64,000 nt of DNA from Helianthus annuus (lineage: Eukaryota > Streptophyta > Magnoliopsida > Asterales > Asteraceae), in assembly GCF_002127325.2 (NCBI RefSeq), contig NC_035438.2, positions 89,218,385 through 89,282,384 on the forward strand. Direction: 5' to 3'. Below are positions 10,630 to 21,459 of the stretch, one piece after another (positions within the stretch are counted from its first letter, which is position 1; each line of letters starts with the position of its first letter). The notes under the pieces were generated by a model. That model saw only the letters and a program-made list of their open reading frames with translations. It searched no databases and had not been told where the DNA came from. The position numbers and the translations under genes were made by a program.

Positions 10630-11288
10630 TAGGGGTGTTCATGAGCCGATCCGATCCGATTGAGGGTCTGCTCATGCTCGGATTGAATTACAACCGATCC
10701 GATCCGATCCCATCGGATCGAATTTGCAAAACCGAGCATAAAAGTGATGCTCATGCTCGGATTGAATTTGATTCGAGCGGATCATTTTCGCTTAGTTTCG
10801 CTCGGTTTTTCTCAAATCCTAACAAAAATCGAGCGGATCGTTTTCGCTCGATTTCACTCGATTGAATTATAAGGCTGCGTTCAACAAAAACAAATCCTAA
10901 CTTAATTAAAACATGTCCAACACCTTACTAACAAAAGCAATACATAGCTAAAATCATGATTCTAAAAATGTTCTTAATAACAATATCAAGAAGCACAAAG
11001 AGAAGTGCGAAGTTTTGTTAACCTTGAATATGCAGAAGTTTTCTGCTCCCTGTAATGCACATAAACAGAAGTTGAATATGCAAAAGTTTTCTGCTCCCTG
11101 TGACATACATAAACATAATTCGAGCGAAACCGAGCGATCGACGAGCGAGCGGACCTTTGCTCATGCTTGGATTGAATTTGAATCGAACCGATCTGAGCGG
11201 CTCATTTACAAACTGAGCGGGAATCGAACGAGCATTTTTCGAGCGATCGTCGTGCGATCCTCGGTCGTCGAGCAGTTTGGACAACCTA
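10630..11288. mobile_element. Non-autonomous hAT element
   Basis: The left end TAGGGGTGTTCATGAGC and right end (minus strand) TAGGTTGTCCAAACTGC are hAT-like. An exact 8-bp direct repeat GTTTCATT flanks the element (10622-10629, 11289-11296). The 659-bp interior is made of GATCCGATCC, GAGCGATCG and CTCATGCTCGGATTGAATT repeats arranged as rough inverted halves. No transposase; the open frames inside are by-products of the repeats. Confidence 0.8.
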
Positions 11289-11313
11289 GTTTCATTGAAG
11301 GCTCCGATGAGAG

Positions 11314-11538
11314 CAGGGGCGGAGCTTAATGTTAAGTGGGGGTGCCCCCCCTCCCCCCTCCCCCCCCCCCCCCTCAAATGTTTTGGTTAGAAGCATAAAA
11401 TTTCCTATTTTTTGTCCAAAAATTGTAAAATTGTATAGAATTGTCCCCCAATTATTTTTCCTTAATATTTATACAATTTATAAATTGGGTCTTATGACTT
11501 TCCGCCCCTTCGGAACTTTTGGTCAAGCTCCGCCACTG
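11314..11538. mobile_element. hAT-type MITE (CAGNGGCGGAGC ends)
   Basis: A 225-bp element with ends CAGGGGCGGAGCTT and (minus strand) CAGTGGCGGAGCTTGACC, flanked by a perfect 8-bp duplication GATGAGAG (11306-11313, 11539-11546). It contains a C-rich tract at 11340-11375. Ends, size and TSD length fit the common plant hAT MITE class. Confidence 0.85.
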
Positions 11539-11546
11539 GATGAGAG

Positions 11547-11844
11547 GGAATTATGGTCATGCAAGATGTCTTATAACAAGTGGGCCGGGGTCTTCAATTT
11601 CCTCACGCTATAAGTGTACTTTAAAATCTCAGCATAAATATGTTATAAAACTTCTACATGGAAATAAATTGTTGTACCATTGCAATTTTTAATTTAAGCT
11701 CAAACAATGGAAAGAAAATCTAAATATCTATTATCATCATCTTTAAGAAATAAGACAAGGATAAAGAAGGACCAAAAATGAATATAATCAGTAAAACTCA
11801 AATACAAGATCTATGGCTACAACAAGAAAACAAGATCTGGTGTC
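11547..11844. other. AT-rich spacer before the Tat element
   Basis: Nothing supported. The last five bases (GTGTC, 11840-11844) are the left target duplication of the large retrotransposon. Confidence 0.5.
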
Positions 11845-12119
11845 TGATGAAACAATGGTTAACTGGGCAGGGTTAACACACTGGTCTCGTCAAGAAGGGT
11901 TAATCCCTTCCTCTCGAGGATCGCTGGCTGGATCACCGGTGGTTGATCTCCTGCACAAGGAAACAAGCCGTGACTCGTAACAAGGAGGATGGGGGTGGGG
12001 GGTGCTCCTTGTTACCACTCTCCGGCGTGAGAATCAGTAGTTTGCTTGGGAAGCAAAGTAAGATAGTAGTAGTAGTGAGAGAGTTGTGAAGAGATACCTC
12101 AAACCTGGTTTGGGGTTGG

Positions 12120-12127
12120 TATTTATA
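12120..12127 (-). promoter_or_regulatory. TATA box of the Tat 3' LTR
   Basis: TATAAATA on the minus strand, preserved in both LTR copies (second copy 33431-33438). It lies about 670 bp into the LTR in element orientation, downstream of the hairpin array, so U3 would be about 700 bp and transcription would start near 12090. Confidence 0.6.
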
Positions 12128-12309
12128 GCCGAGGAGTGAAGGAGGAGGATGATGGATGGACTGACGACGTGCTGCACCTTTGCAGGTGTGTCAGGCTTGT
12201 CAGTTGTGGAGGTTACGCCACGCCAGTCCATTGCTTACGTAGCTCTGACAGGTAACTGCCATTGGTGCCACTTGCACTGTGGTGTCAGTCCCACTTGTTG
12301 AGTGCATAG

Positions 12310-12618
12310 GATGCGGTGCAAGCCGCGTCACTGCATGCGGTAACGTCTGAGGTTACCGTGTCTCCTGCTTCTGATCAAGAAATACGCGAGATGCGGTGCT
12401 AGCCGCATCGTCGTCCGCGGAGACTGTTTGCCTGCATCCCTTATCGTGACGAAAATGCCCATATGATGCGGTGCCAGCCGCATCGTTACGTTCATCTTCT
12501 TCTACGCCTAAGGTAAGGCTTCCTTGTATTGATAGAAGTGTTCACTGGACGCGGTGCAAGGCCGCATCGCTGTGAATACTTCCGTTTTCATACACCAGAT
12601 GTGATGCTATGTCGCATC
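12310..12618. repeat. Array of five short hairpins in the U3 of the Tat LTR
   Basis: Five imperfect palindromes of about 20 bp start at 12310, 12390, 12465, 12548 and 12598. The clearest is GATGCGGTGCTAGCCGCATC: 7-bp arms GATGCGG/CCGCATC around a six-base loop. The fifth has diverged arms (GATGTGA/TCGCATC). They lie upstream of the LTR TATA box. The second LTR has the same five at 33621-33929, some with point changes. Confidence 0.8.
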
Positions 12619-12798
12619 ACTCTACCGTTCTCATGTTCCATGTAAGTCCTCCTTCGTTACTAGATAGATTGGATTCAACCCTTGTGTCGACGCGTTCTCG
12701 CATGGGCACAAGTAGGTTGTTAGCTGGTGGGGGTTTTGATAAGGGTAATGGTCACTCGCGGTCGATGCTGACGCGAGATCTGGGACCATACCCCTTCA

Positions 12799-12811
12799 AG
12801 TCCCCCCAGTC
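12799..12811 (-). other. Polypurine tract of the Tat element
   Basis: On the minus strand ACTGGGGGGACT abuts the start of the 3' LTR, the expected position and composition of the plus-strand primer. Confidence 0.75.
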
Positions 12812-14456
12812 TAGTGTTGCTGCCACATACAAGTTGTATGTGGGAGGAGTACTGGACTATGGTGTTTAGAAGGTAGTTTGGAGTCTGGAGAAGATCCTAG
12901 ACCATGTGGATGGTCTTTTCTGTATGTAAATCAAGCTGGAGGTCTGGAAGGGTCATCTGACGCCTCTTCCGTACCGGTGAAGGAATTTCGTCTGATGCGA
13001 AATTCTCAGCCGTTTTATGTCACCAGGTGGGTTGCCACCTGTTGTTGTGCCGAAGGTCTCTTGGAGACCTTGTTAGTAATGCTGCACAAACTTCGAACCA
13101 ACCTCTGGGATGGTGGTTTAAAGGTATGCTCAAACTTTCAACTTCTGAGAGGTGGTCCTGTCTTCAAACCAATTGTTGAAGTGGTGCATGAAGAAGAAAA
13201 GAAACCTTGGACCAATCTCTGAGATCGGGAGCAAAAGTAGTTGATGCTTGTAAGTGCTTTGCTCAAGCTCTATGTTCAGCATCTAGTCATGAGATAACGA
13301 TCCCTTTTTTGTTGGGTTTTCGTGTTCATCGTCATAGCTCTCTAGTAACCGCACGTCCTTTGCGGTTACCTCGTTGCGTCATTGTTGGCCATGTTTGGTC
13401 GAACAATGTAGATTTGTACTATGGGTAAATAAACATGGTCATAGGCAAGGGTATGCCCACCATTGTTTATTCTATTTGGCCCATAGGCGGGCAAACAAAG
13501 TCATAAGCAGACTTGTTACCGCTGTTCGGTCGCTTGCTGTTCGACAAGGGCTTGTTTAGAGCACTTATCTGCGTTCTTTCTGGAGCCACTTACCTTCACG
13601 CTCCAATACCGAGTTTGCCTTGAAGTAGCTTCGCTCGGTGATGTGGAGTTAGCTTGGCTCTTCCGTAGCAACCAGTCTGCGGAAGCTATGGTTATGTCCG
13701 CAGCTACTCATGAGTGTCTGCGGTCTTGCATTCCCATATTCGCTCGAAGCGGGTGTGTTGCTCGGATGTAGCTCTTGAAGGTTCAGGAGTCAGGGTTGCT
13801 GATGTGCGCGCGCGTACATTCCCTTCCTTCTTTATGTTAAAGAAGGTGTTCATGTACCCTCTGCGGTTGTGAACCGGACAGGAGGTATTTGAAGCTTGAA
13901 GAGAATGAAGGCGATGCGGTTAACCTGTGTCTGAGATGCGGTTCAGTCCAAAGAACAACTCTGGTTCTGAGCATCTGACACACCTGAACGGGCTCGTGTG
14001 TGTCATGTCCGCATATTCCACGTGTGCTCGTGGATAGTGCGGATAGGTATTATACCCCCTTATAGTATAGAGATATATAATTTTACCTATTTTTAGGGGT
14101 ATGTAAAAAAACGACATGCGGTATGGGTTATGGTGCGGTATACCAGAGAAACCGCATGCCGCTTATAATTGGATAATGTAGTCGCTTTTTGTTGCATACG
14201 TGGCTGATCTCACGTGTGAGTTGGTGGAAGTTGGTGAGATCTTTCTGGCATGTGCTGAAATGAAAGGACATTTGCACTGCCCGAGGCATTAAATGCACTG
14301 TAGCAAGGAGTGTAAACGTCTCCTATGTCAGGCGCGTGGGCGGCCACGCGCGCGTGATAACCGTCAGCGAAAACGGCGCTTGACACGTGGGGTCGCGCAA
14401 TTCGTTCTTTTTGAACATGATGATTCGTTTTCTCCCTCCGCATTAATTGCGATGGG
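12812..14456. other. Internal non-coding spacer of the Tat element
   Basis: Lies between the PPT and the promoter of the antisense gene. Several short open frames (12878-13222, 13207-13428) show no family resemblance and no consistent codon bias. By position it would be 3' UTR for the genomic RNA and upstream DNA for the antisense gene. Confidence 0.5.
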
Positions 14457-14464
14457 TATATAAG
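14457..14464 (+). promoter_or_regulatory. TATA box of the antisense gene
   Basis: TATATAAG on the plus strand, followed about 30 bp later by a C/T-rich start region (CCCCTCACTTG) and 160 bp later by ATG 14623. Position and sequence suggest that the antisense gene has its own promoter inside the retrotransposon. No expression evidence is available. Confidence 0.55.
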
Positions 14465-14622
14465 GGGAAACCGTTCGTGGTTTCCCCTCACTTGTTCGAA
14501 ATTTCAAAAATTTGCCGGTGAGAGAAAAGAAGTTACTTGTCTTCTCCGATCATTTGTTTGAAGTTTCCGGTGAGGTTTTTAGTGTTTCTGCTCACTTTCT
14601 TTCATTTCTTCGACATTTTCTG

Positions 14623-14903
14623 ATGGCTGAACCATCGAGTCCACACAATGTGGAGGGTGAAAACCCTAAACAGCCGGTAGTGGCGGAGGAAGAAGAGGGG
14701 GGAGCCGCCGGTGGTGGTTTACCGGTGTTAAGGTGGACCAAGAAGAGCTTTGATCGTCTGATTCTTGATGTCCAAATGCCCCCTGAATATGGGGCCTGTT
14801 ACCCATCGGAGGGTGACACCGGTGCCGATGCTCCGGCCGGTTACGTGACCATGTGGGCAGACTTTTTTGGTGACTGTAATCTCCGGTTACCTTTGACCGT
14901 TTT
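14623..14903 (+). pseudogene. Antisense gene of the Tat element, first part of exon 1
   Basis: Starts at ATG 14623; an upstream extension of the frame has only a TTG. The N-terminus is low-complexity and acidic (a VAEEEEGGAAGGGL run) and leads into a globular segment ending NLRLPLTVF. There it meets the Tekay insertion, whose target duplication GTTTT occupies 14899-14903. Reading resumes in frame at 23864. It is oriented opposite to gag-pol. The continuation shows the protein belongs to the plant 'putative gypsy type transposon' family (Pfam Transposase_28 by recollection), whose function is unknown. Confidence 0.8.
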
Positions 14904-17302
14904 TGTCACACCCCCAAAATCCCACACGCGGAGTACCACCGCTTGGAGGCGTGACTGGCCAGGATCAAGCCACCAATTATATCAAACATAGCATTTAATA
15001 ATAATCAAAGACATAACTGGTGTTCAAAACCCAAACACTGTTTAAGTAGCGGAAGCATTAAATGTAAAACCCAAAACATAAGTATCAATGTGTGAATGTA
15101 AAAGTGTTTAATAAGCATTCACGAGTTCTTGTCCACAACGACCCGCTTCTCCTCTGGTGCAAGCTCCAAGTATACCTAAGGTCCTGCAAGGCATGCAGCA
15201 AATAATCAACAAACTAGTTGAGCGAGTTCACAGAAAGTAAGTTCATAACATGCATAAGTATAGCTAGTGGGGGCTTCCCATACTAGTGTGTACTAAAGGT
15301 GGGGGCTTCCCATGTTCATCCTGGCTAATGAGGGCTTCTCATTAACGGTACTTACTAGACTAACTTCCGACCATGTGTTCTTCTTTACCGAGAACAGGAA
15401 TACGTACAGGGTCACGTAGGCTTTACGTGACGTGCCCTTCCCCGAGGACAGTGGTACGCGTGGGGGCTACGTAGGCTTTACGCAGCGTGGCCTTCCGACC
15501 TGGAAGCCAGTGAATGGTATTGGGTTACGTAGGCTTTACGTAACGTGTCCTTCCCGACCCGGGAGACATATGGCAAACATACTGGGTTACGTAGGCTTTA
15601 CGTAACGTGTCCTGACTAACCTGAGGACGATGGTCTATAGTCTGGTATATGCGTAAGTACGGGTAATCATTCCACATTCATCATATCCAACCCAATTCCC
15701 AACCCGGGAATCCCATGCCATGGCTGTGTGAACTCACCTTGGTTTGCTCGGCAGATATACAATTAAAAGACTCTTGAACTAACAGTAATCAATCTCGTCC
15801 TAACAGAGTTATCACACTAGTCAGGTTCGGTTCAAATATTGCACGTATGTATCATACAGGTGAACACGTTGTTAGCACGTACATATCATGGCAACCACGT
15901 ATGTATATCATAGCAACACGGATTCAGTCAAACAATATGGTTAACATGTGCGAAGTAGAACAAGTCCATTATGTTGTGTGGTTCAACACCTCCCGGCCCA
16001 AACATCATAAATAGCCCAATAACATTCTCGGCCCAACATCATGCATAAGAGATCCAATGCTAAACGGTCCAAACATATAACAAATCAAACATAGTGGTCT
16101 CGGCTCCAAATAAATAAAACACATTAGTGGGCTTGTGCGGTCCAGCTTATTACCCAGCCCATACCACAGCCCAATAGAATATTCATAGGCCTTGTGCGAT
16201 TCTAGTGGAGTTGTGCGGTCGGTCCTTTGGGCTTTGAGGCCCAGCCGTGATTCAAGAATGTCATGCTGTGCGATCCAGCAACAGCTTGTGCGAATGGTTC
16301 TTGGGCCTTACGGCCCAACCGGTAGGATAAGCATAAGCCCAACAGTTAAAACAATTGGACAACTTGTGCGATGCATCCCCTTGTGCGACCAAGGGTCTTG
16401 TGCGACCGGTTAACCAAATCCGGAAATTATGTATTTTAGTTACAACCCAATTAATAGTTTCCTTTACCAAATAAATCAATCAACATCAACAGTTTCTTGT
16501 TTTACAAATTTTCGATTAAACCACACAATTCTACTACTACATCACCTGAACCCTAATCAAGCTCATAACACGAATACAATTAGAAACATTCAAACTTATT
16601 CGATCTGCATGAGCATGTGGCCGGTCAACAGCCTGATTTACTATATCAACAACCTAACAAATCTGAATCATATATCGTAGCAGCAATTTAACATTCATCA
16701 TCAAATCAATTAATGGGTATTCTCATGCAATTTTTATTATAAGAGCATCAATATTTGTTTACATCATTACTATCATGTATTTTCTAAAACATGTGAAGTC
16801 ACATAGCATGACATAACCCAATCAAATAAAATAATTAAGCACTAACCGATTGAAGGGAGGGTGGGGTTTGATTCGTGCACAGTGATCTTCGATGGAGGGG
16901 GGATTCCTAGGCTGCCTTCGGTTTGCGAAGAAAAGAGAGAGAGTAGCTAGGGTTTTGTTGTGTGCTAGGTGTTTTGTGTAACAATGAGAAGCAACACCCT
17001 AAGGTGATTGCTTGTATGCGTGCAAGAGGACAATGGGCCGAATCTAACCATGGGCTTGCCCCTATGACCGAGTACAAGTAATTACGGCCCAATAGTGGGC
17101 TTGTGCGGTTCGAGTGATGTTGTGTGGTTTGGGCTCAATTAGTATATGCACATATAATACACAAGCATATCACAACGTAACATTCAATAAATACGGTTCG
17201 CATATCATCATAAAACGTTCACATAATCACATAATCATTCACGTTCATAAAGTCGTGTCATAAACGTTACACAAAATAGGTTCAGAATTTCGAGTTGTCA
17301 CA
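14904..17302 (-). repeat. 3' LTR of the Tekay element
   Basis: Plus-strand edges TGTCACACCCCC and GAGTTGTCACA. Contains the four-unit TTACGTA palindrome array (15411-15605) and about nine scattered copies of TTGTGCG(G/A) at 16130-17110. Small ORFs (16192-16413, 16429-16680) occur identically in the other LTR and are not considered genes. Confidence 0.95.
15411..15605. repeat. Palindrome array in the Tekay LTR
   Basis: Four units spaced about 55-62 bp. The cleanest are TTACGTAGGCTTTACGTAA at 15525-15543 and 15587-15605, with diverged units at 15411 and 15466. Arms TTACGTA/TACGTAA flank a GGCTT loop. Each is followed by a CGTG-CCTTCC-like tail, so the full repeat is longer than the hairpin. 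The same array is in the other LTR at about 21967-22161. Confidence 0.8.
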
Positions 17303-17314
17303 TTATCCCCAACT
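17303..17314 (-). other. Polypurine tract of the Tekay element
   Basis: AGTTGGGGATAA on the minus strand directly precedes the 3' LTR (which starts TGTGACAACTC on that strand). Confidence 0.7.
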
Positions 17315-17378
17315 AATTGGAAATTTCGTCCCGAAATTTGGTATGCACTCACTGAGGAAGCTAGGTAAACTGCATTGT

Positions 17379-19700
17379 TCACTGATTTTCCTGGGGTGTC
17401 ACATCCTCCCCCCGTTGATCTGGAATTTCGTCCCGAAATTCCGAAGTAGTAGCTTCAGCCTCAGCGGTGGTTGCCTTGTTCCCGAATAACTGGGGGTACT
17501 TTTCTGTCATCCTGTCTTCGCGTTCCCAGGTGTACTCTGGGCCACGTTTGGAGTTCCAACGAACTCGTACAAGAGGGATTCTCTTGTGTTTGAGGACCTT
17601 CACATCCCGGTCCGTGATTTCTACTGGTTCCTCAACGAACTGCAACCGCTCGTCGATAGTGAGTTCCTTAAAAGGGATGATGAGGTTTTCATCTGATAGA
17701 CACTTCTTTAAGTTCGATACATGAAAGACATTGTGAACTGCCCCGAGTTCAGCTGGTAGTTTCAACTTGTAGGCTACTTTGCCAATCTTTTCTATAATTT
17801 CGAAGGGTCCGACGTATCGCGGATTCAGTTTGCCCCGTTTGCCAAAGCGAACCACACCCTTCCAGGGTGAAACTTTCAATAAAACACGGTCCCCGACCTC
17901 GAATTCCAATGGCTTTCTACGCTTGTCCGCGTAGGCTTTCTGACGGTCGCGTGCTGCCGCCATGCGTTGTCGTATTTGTGCAATCTTTTCTGTGGCGTCC
18001 ACTACAATCTCTGGACCCGTGATCTGACTATCTCCCACCTCTGCCCAGCAGAGAGGTGACCGGCATTTACGCCCGTACAATGCCTCGAATGGAGCGGCTT
18101 GAATGCTGGTGTGATAACTATTATTATAAGAGAACTCCACCAAAGGGAGGTGCTTTTCCCAGCCGTTGCCGAAATCGATGACGCATGCCCGAAGCATGTC
18201 TTCAAGAGTTTGAATCGTACGCTCAGACTGCCCATCCGTCTGAGGATGATAGGCTGTGCTCATGTCTAGTCGTGAGCCAAAAGATTTATGCATCGCTTGC
18301 CAAAGTTCTGACGTGAATCGTGCATCGCGATCCGAAATGATAGACGTGGGCACCCCGTGCCTCGAGACAACTTCTTTAAGATAGACGTCTGCGAGAGTGG
18401 AGAACTTGTCCGTTTCCTTAATCGGCAGGAAGTGTGCAGACTTGGTGAGTCGATCAACTATGACCCATATCGTATCGTTTCCACGCTGGGATCTGGGTAA
18501 ACCCGTAACAAAATCCATGGAAATTTCCTCCCATTTCCATTGCGGTATTTTAGGCTGCTGCAGTAGGCCAGCTGGTTTCTGATATTCGACCTTGACTCTC
18601 GCACAGGTCAAGCATTTTCCAACGTACGTAGCAATGTGGGCCTTCATACTAGGCCACCAATAAGTAGTACTGATATCGTGGTACATTTTATCCGACCCTG
18701 GATGTACCGAGTAGCGAGACTTGTGAGCTTCATCCATTACAAGTTCGCGTAGACCGCCATAAAGTGGGACCCAAATCCGGCCCGTTACGTAGTAGGCGCC
18801 GTCTTCCTTTTGTTCCATTTGCTGTCGTGAGCCGCGTAAGGCTTCAGCCTTGACGTTTTCGGGCTTCAGTGCTTCTGTCTGAGCAGCTCGTATCTGTGCA
18901 GGAAGGCTAGACTGAATCGTAAGCTGTAGCGCCCGCACGCGCTTTGGTAAAGTGTCCTTTCGACTAAGGGCGTCAGCCACAACATTGGCTTTGCCTGGGT
19001 GATACTTAATAGCGCATTCGTAATCGTTCAGTAATTCAACCCATCGTCGTTGACGCATGTTCAAATCCTTCTGCTTAAGGATATGCTCGAGACTCCTGTG
19101 ATCGGTGTAAATCGTGCACCTGGTACCGTACAGGTAGTGTCGCCATATCTTAAGCGCGAAAACCACAGCTCCCAGCTCTAAATCGTGCGTCGTGTAGTTC
19201 CGTTCATGAACCTTTAGCTGACGAGAGGCGTAAGCAATAACCTTGTCGCGCTGCATTAACACACATCCCAGTCCCCGAATGGATGCATCATAATATACCA
19301 CGAAGTCATCTGTGCCCTCTGGCAATGAGAGGATAGGTGCACTGCAAAGCCTATCCTTTAGGCGCTGAAAAGCAGTCTCCTGGGGCTCTCCCCAGCGATA
19401 GGTAACACCCTTCTGTGTCAGTAGCGTAAACGGCTGAGCAATCTTCGAAAAGTCTCTAATAAACCGTCTGTAGTAACCTGCCAAACCCAAGAATTGGCGT
19501 ATTTCTGTCGGCGTACGCGGTGCAGGCCAGTTTCCGATCGAGTCTACCTTGGATGGATCGACTTGAATCCCATCTTTGTTCACTACGTGGCCTAGAAAGT
19601 AGACTTCACGAATACTATGACGAACTTGTCTAGGTAGGGTTTGCACACCCTGTCCATAAGGTCCTTAAATACGGCAGGTGCGTTCAATAATATCAAACCA
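17379..19700 (-). pseudogene. Tekay pol remnant: end of RT, RNase H, integrase, chromodomain
   Basis: The long open frame (stop at 17379) has, in order: the post-palm part of RT ([32 protein letters not shown]), RNase H ([38 protein letters not shown]), integrase with an HHCC-type finger and a DDE core ([29 protein letters not shown]), and a C-terminal chromodomain with [10 protein letters not shown]. The catalytic region of RT is gone. On the minus strand, from about 19690, [13 protein letters not shown]...KFVIVF can be read and then jumps in another frame to REVYFLGHV, so the IDD-containing stretch was deleted. The ATG-like start near 19646 is a frame accident. RNase H, integrase and chromodomain look intact. 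Confidence 0.88.
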
Positions 19701-19828
19701 TCCATCATATCAAACATAAAGTATAGTAGTTAAAATAATTCATAAAACCCAATACGATTGAGGTTCCAACCAAACTTTGTTTGAGTAACAGAGACATAAT
19801 AATGAAAAACCCAAAATAAGTTATAAGT
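19690..19828 (-). repeat. LTR-like fragment at the internal deletion junction
   Basis: Between the RT remnant and the gag stop lies about 130 bp that reads like a diverged copy of the LTR edge region (compare 14940-15085): ATATCAAACATA, AAAACCCAA, TTTGTTTGAGTAACAGAGACAT, AAAAACCCAAAATAAGTTATAAG match in order with substitutions. It seems to replace the missing protease/RT segment. Confidence 0.5.
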
Positions 19829-21145
19829 TCAAATATCGTTCATAGTGTCTCCTCGTCCTAACACGAAAGCTCGACCTCTTGCCTCGTTGCCATTGTTGTT
19901 GTTGTTGTTGTTCCCGTTGCCCTGGTTATTGTTGTGGTCATGATTCTGGTTCAACTGAGGGCAATCGCGCTTGTAATGACCTTCCGCCCCACACTGGAAA
20001 CATCCCCGATTTCCACGCTGTGGCTGCTGCTGCTGTGGGTTCTGTGGAGCTGGTTGTTGTGGTTGCTGATCCTGATTTGCAGGCCGTGGACTCCTACAGT
20101 CTTTGGCCTCGTGACCCATCTTGAGACATCTTTGACAACGACCCTTGTTGCACTGGCCGCTGTGATGCCTGTTGCAGTTGTGACACTTGGGGTGAAACCC
20201 TTGATACCTTCTCTGTCTAGGACCGCCAGAGGATTGCTGACTGGGGCTCTGATTGTGGTCAATCTTCTGCTGCTGAGCTTGAGACTGAACGGGTGCTGAA
20301 CCTTTACTAGAATCTCCATCCCACTTTCTTTTGCTGTCACCAGTGGTAGCAGGAGTAACTGAGGTGGTGACGTTAACAGTAGCATTAACACGCTTGGGCA
20401 GTTTATTCTGATCCACTGCCTGATCGGTGATGCGATGAGCGAGACGCTGAATTTCCTGGATGTTTTCGAGGTTAGCCGACGTCACGTGGCTCTGAATTTC
20501 TGGCGCCAATCCCTTGAGATACAACTCAATGCGCTTGTAGGGAGGGTCCACCATAGTAGGACACAGAACGGCCAGCTCATTCGACCGTTTGGTATATGCT
20601 TCGATTTCCGATCCCACCATCCTTAGATTATACAACTCGTCTTCCAGCTTGTGAATATCTTCACGCGTGCAATATTCCCTCTTAATGAGTTCCTTAAAGT
20701 CGTTCCATGGGGTGGCGTTAGCAGCTGCCAACCCTAAGATTTGAACTTGGGCGTTCCACCAAGTTAGCGCGATTCCTTCCAAAGTGCCGGTAGCAAACTT
20801 GACCTTGCGAGCCTCAGGGCACTCGCACATTTCAAAGACTGATTCTAGTTTCTCGAACCAGTGGAGTAGTCCCACTGCTCCTTCCGTGCCGCTGAAGGTG
20901 TTTGGACGACAGTCCATGAAATTCTTAAATGTGCAGACAGGCTGCTGCGCGTGTTGACCTATTGTGTACGAGTAGGGCAAAGTTTAAATACAAAAGCTAG
21001 TTTAGGAGTGTAGGATCTAAAGATCCTAGCGTAAGTTATAACTACAGGTTATCCTACCTGCTTGAGCTGCCGCAAGTGCTGCTGTGACTTGGGCTTGAAC
21101 GAGAGCCTCTAGCTGGGCTTGTGTCATGTTGATTCTTCCAGACAT
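19829..21145 (-). CDS. gag: Tekay Gag, spliced, two zinc-knuckle modules
   Basis: Starts at ATG 21145 with MSGRINMTQAQLEALVQAQ, a leader typical of this lineage. A 99-bp intron (21057-20959, GTAGGA...AATAG) would join ...AAQAG directly to QHAQQPVCTF in frame. The capsid-like retrotransposon gag domain follows (NTFSGTEGAVGLLHWFEKLE, ALTWWNAQVQ). The C-terminus has a Cys-rich HNCNRHHSGQC...CQRCLKMGHEAKDC cluster and a classical CFQCGAEGHYKRDC knuckle, then Gln/Asn-rich repeats. It ends at 19829 right after ARGRAFVLGRG, where protease should begin in relatives. The frame is open throughout, so Gag may still be produced and could serve trans-mobilisation. The intron is inferred only from frame and motif continuity. 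Confidence 0.85.
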
Positions 21146-21442
21146 GATCTTCATAGTAACAAGTAGCATACGTAAGAATGGTTCGCGAATAGGGCGATGA
21201 CAGAAAAGTGTAGGCATATAGGTGTTCTCATGAAATCAAAGCATGTGTATCTAAGCGTAATTGCGAGCAAGGTTCTAAACAGTTCTAGCAAACAGGCAAT
21301 AACATAAACCTTATTACCTAGGATGTCGAGTCTTGCACGTGGAGCGAAGCGTCGTTGTGGATCGTTGAGAGCACTGTACTGGTTATAGTCCGGTTTTAAT
21401 AAAAACGTTTTCCCATATTAAAACCAAGTTCTCTATAACCAA

Positions 21443-21456
21443 TGGCTCTGATACCA
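21443..21456 (-). other. Primer-binding site of the Tekay element (tRNA-iMet)
   Basis: Minus strand TGGTATCAGAGCCA, three bases from the 5' LTR end, matches the complement of the 3' end of plant initiator tRNA-Met. Confidence 0.9.
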
Positions 21457-21459
21457 ATC

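Larger units (their letters stand above)
11845..12798 (-). repeat. 3' LTR of the Tat element
   Basis: 954 bp, starting TGATGAAACAATGG and ending ACCCCTTCA on the plus strand, aligned end to end with 33157-34109. In element orientation U3 is the right-hand side, with a TATAAATA box near 12120. ORFs reported here (e.g. 12609-12869) run out of the LTR and are not genes. Confidence 0.95.

Noticed and set aside
11018..11377. ORFs within the hAT element (10584-11377, both strands)
   Set aside because: They translate GATCCGATCC/GAGCGATCG repeats and cross element boundaries.
12609..13559. Plus-strand ORFs at the LTR/spacer edge of the Tat element
   Set aside because: One begins inside the LTR and others have no family resemblance or codon bias; more likely chance frames.
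16192..16680. ORFs in the Tekay LTR, present identically at 22748-23236
   Set aside because: They lie wholly inside LTRs, are short, and their conservation only reflects LTR identity.
19879..20299. Plus-strand Cys- and Leu-rich ORFs opposite the Tekay gag
   Set aside because: Shadow frames of the Gln-rich and zinc-knuckle part of gag on the other strand.
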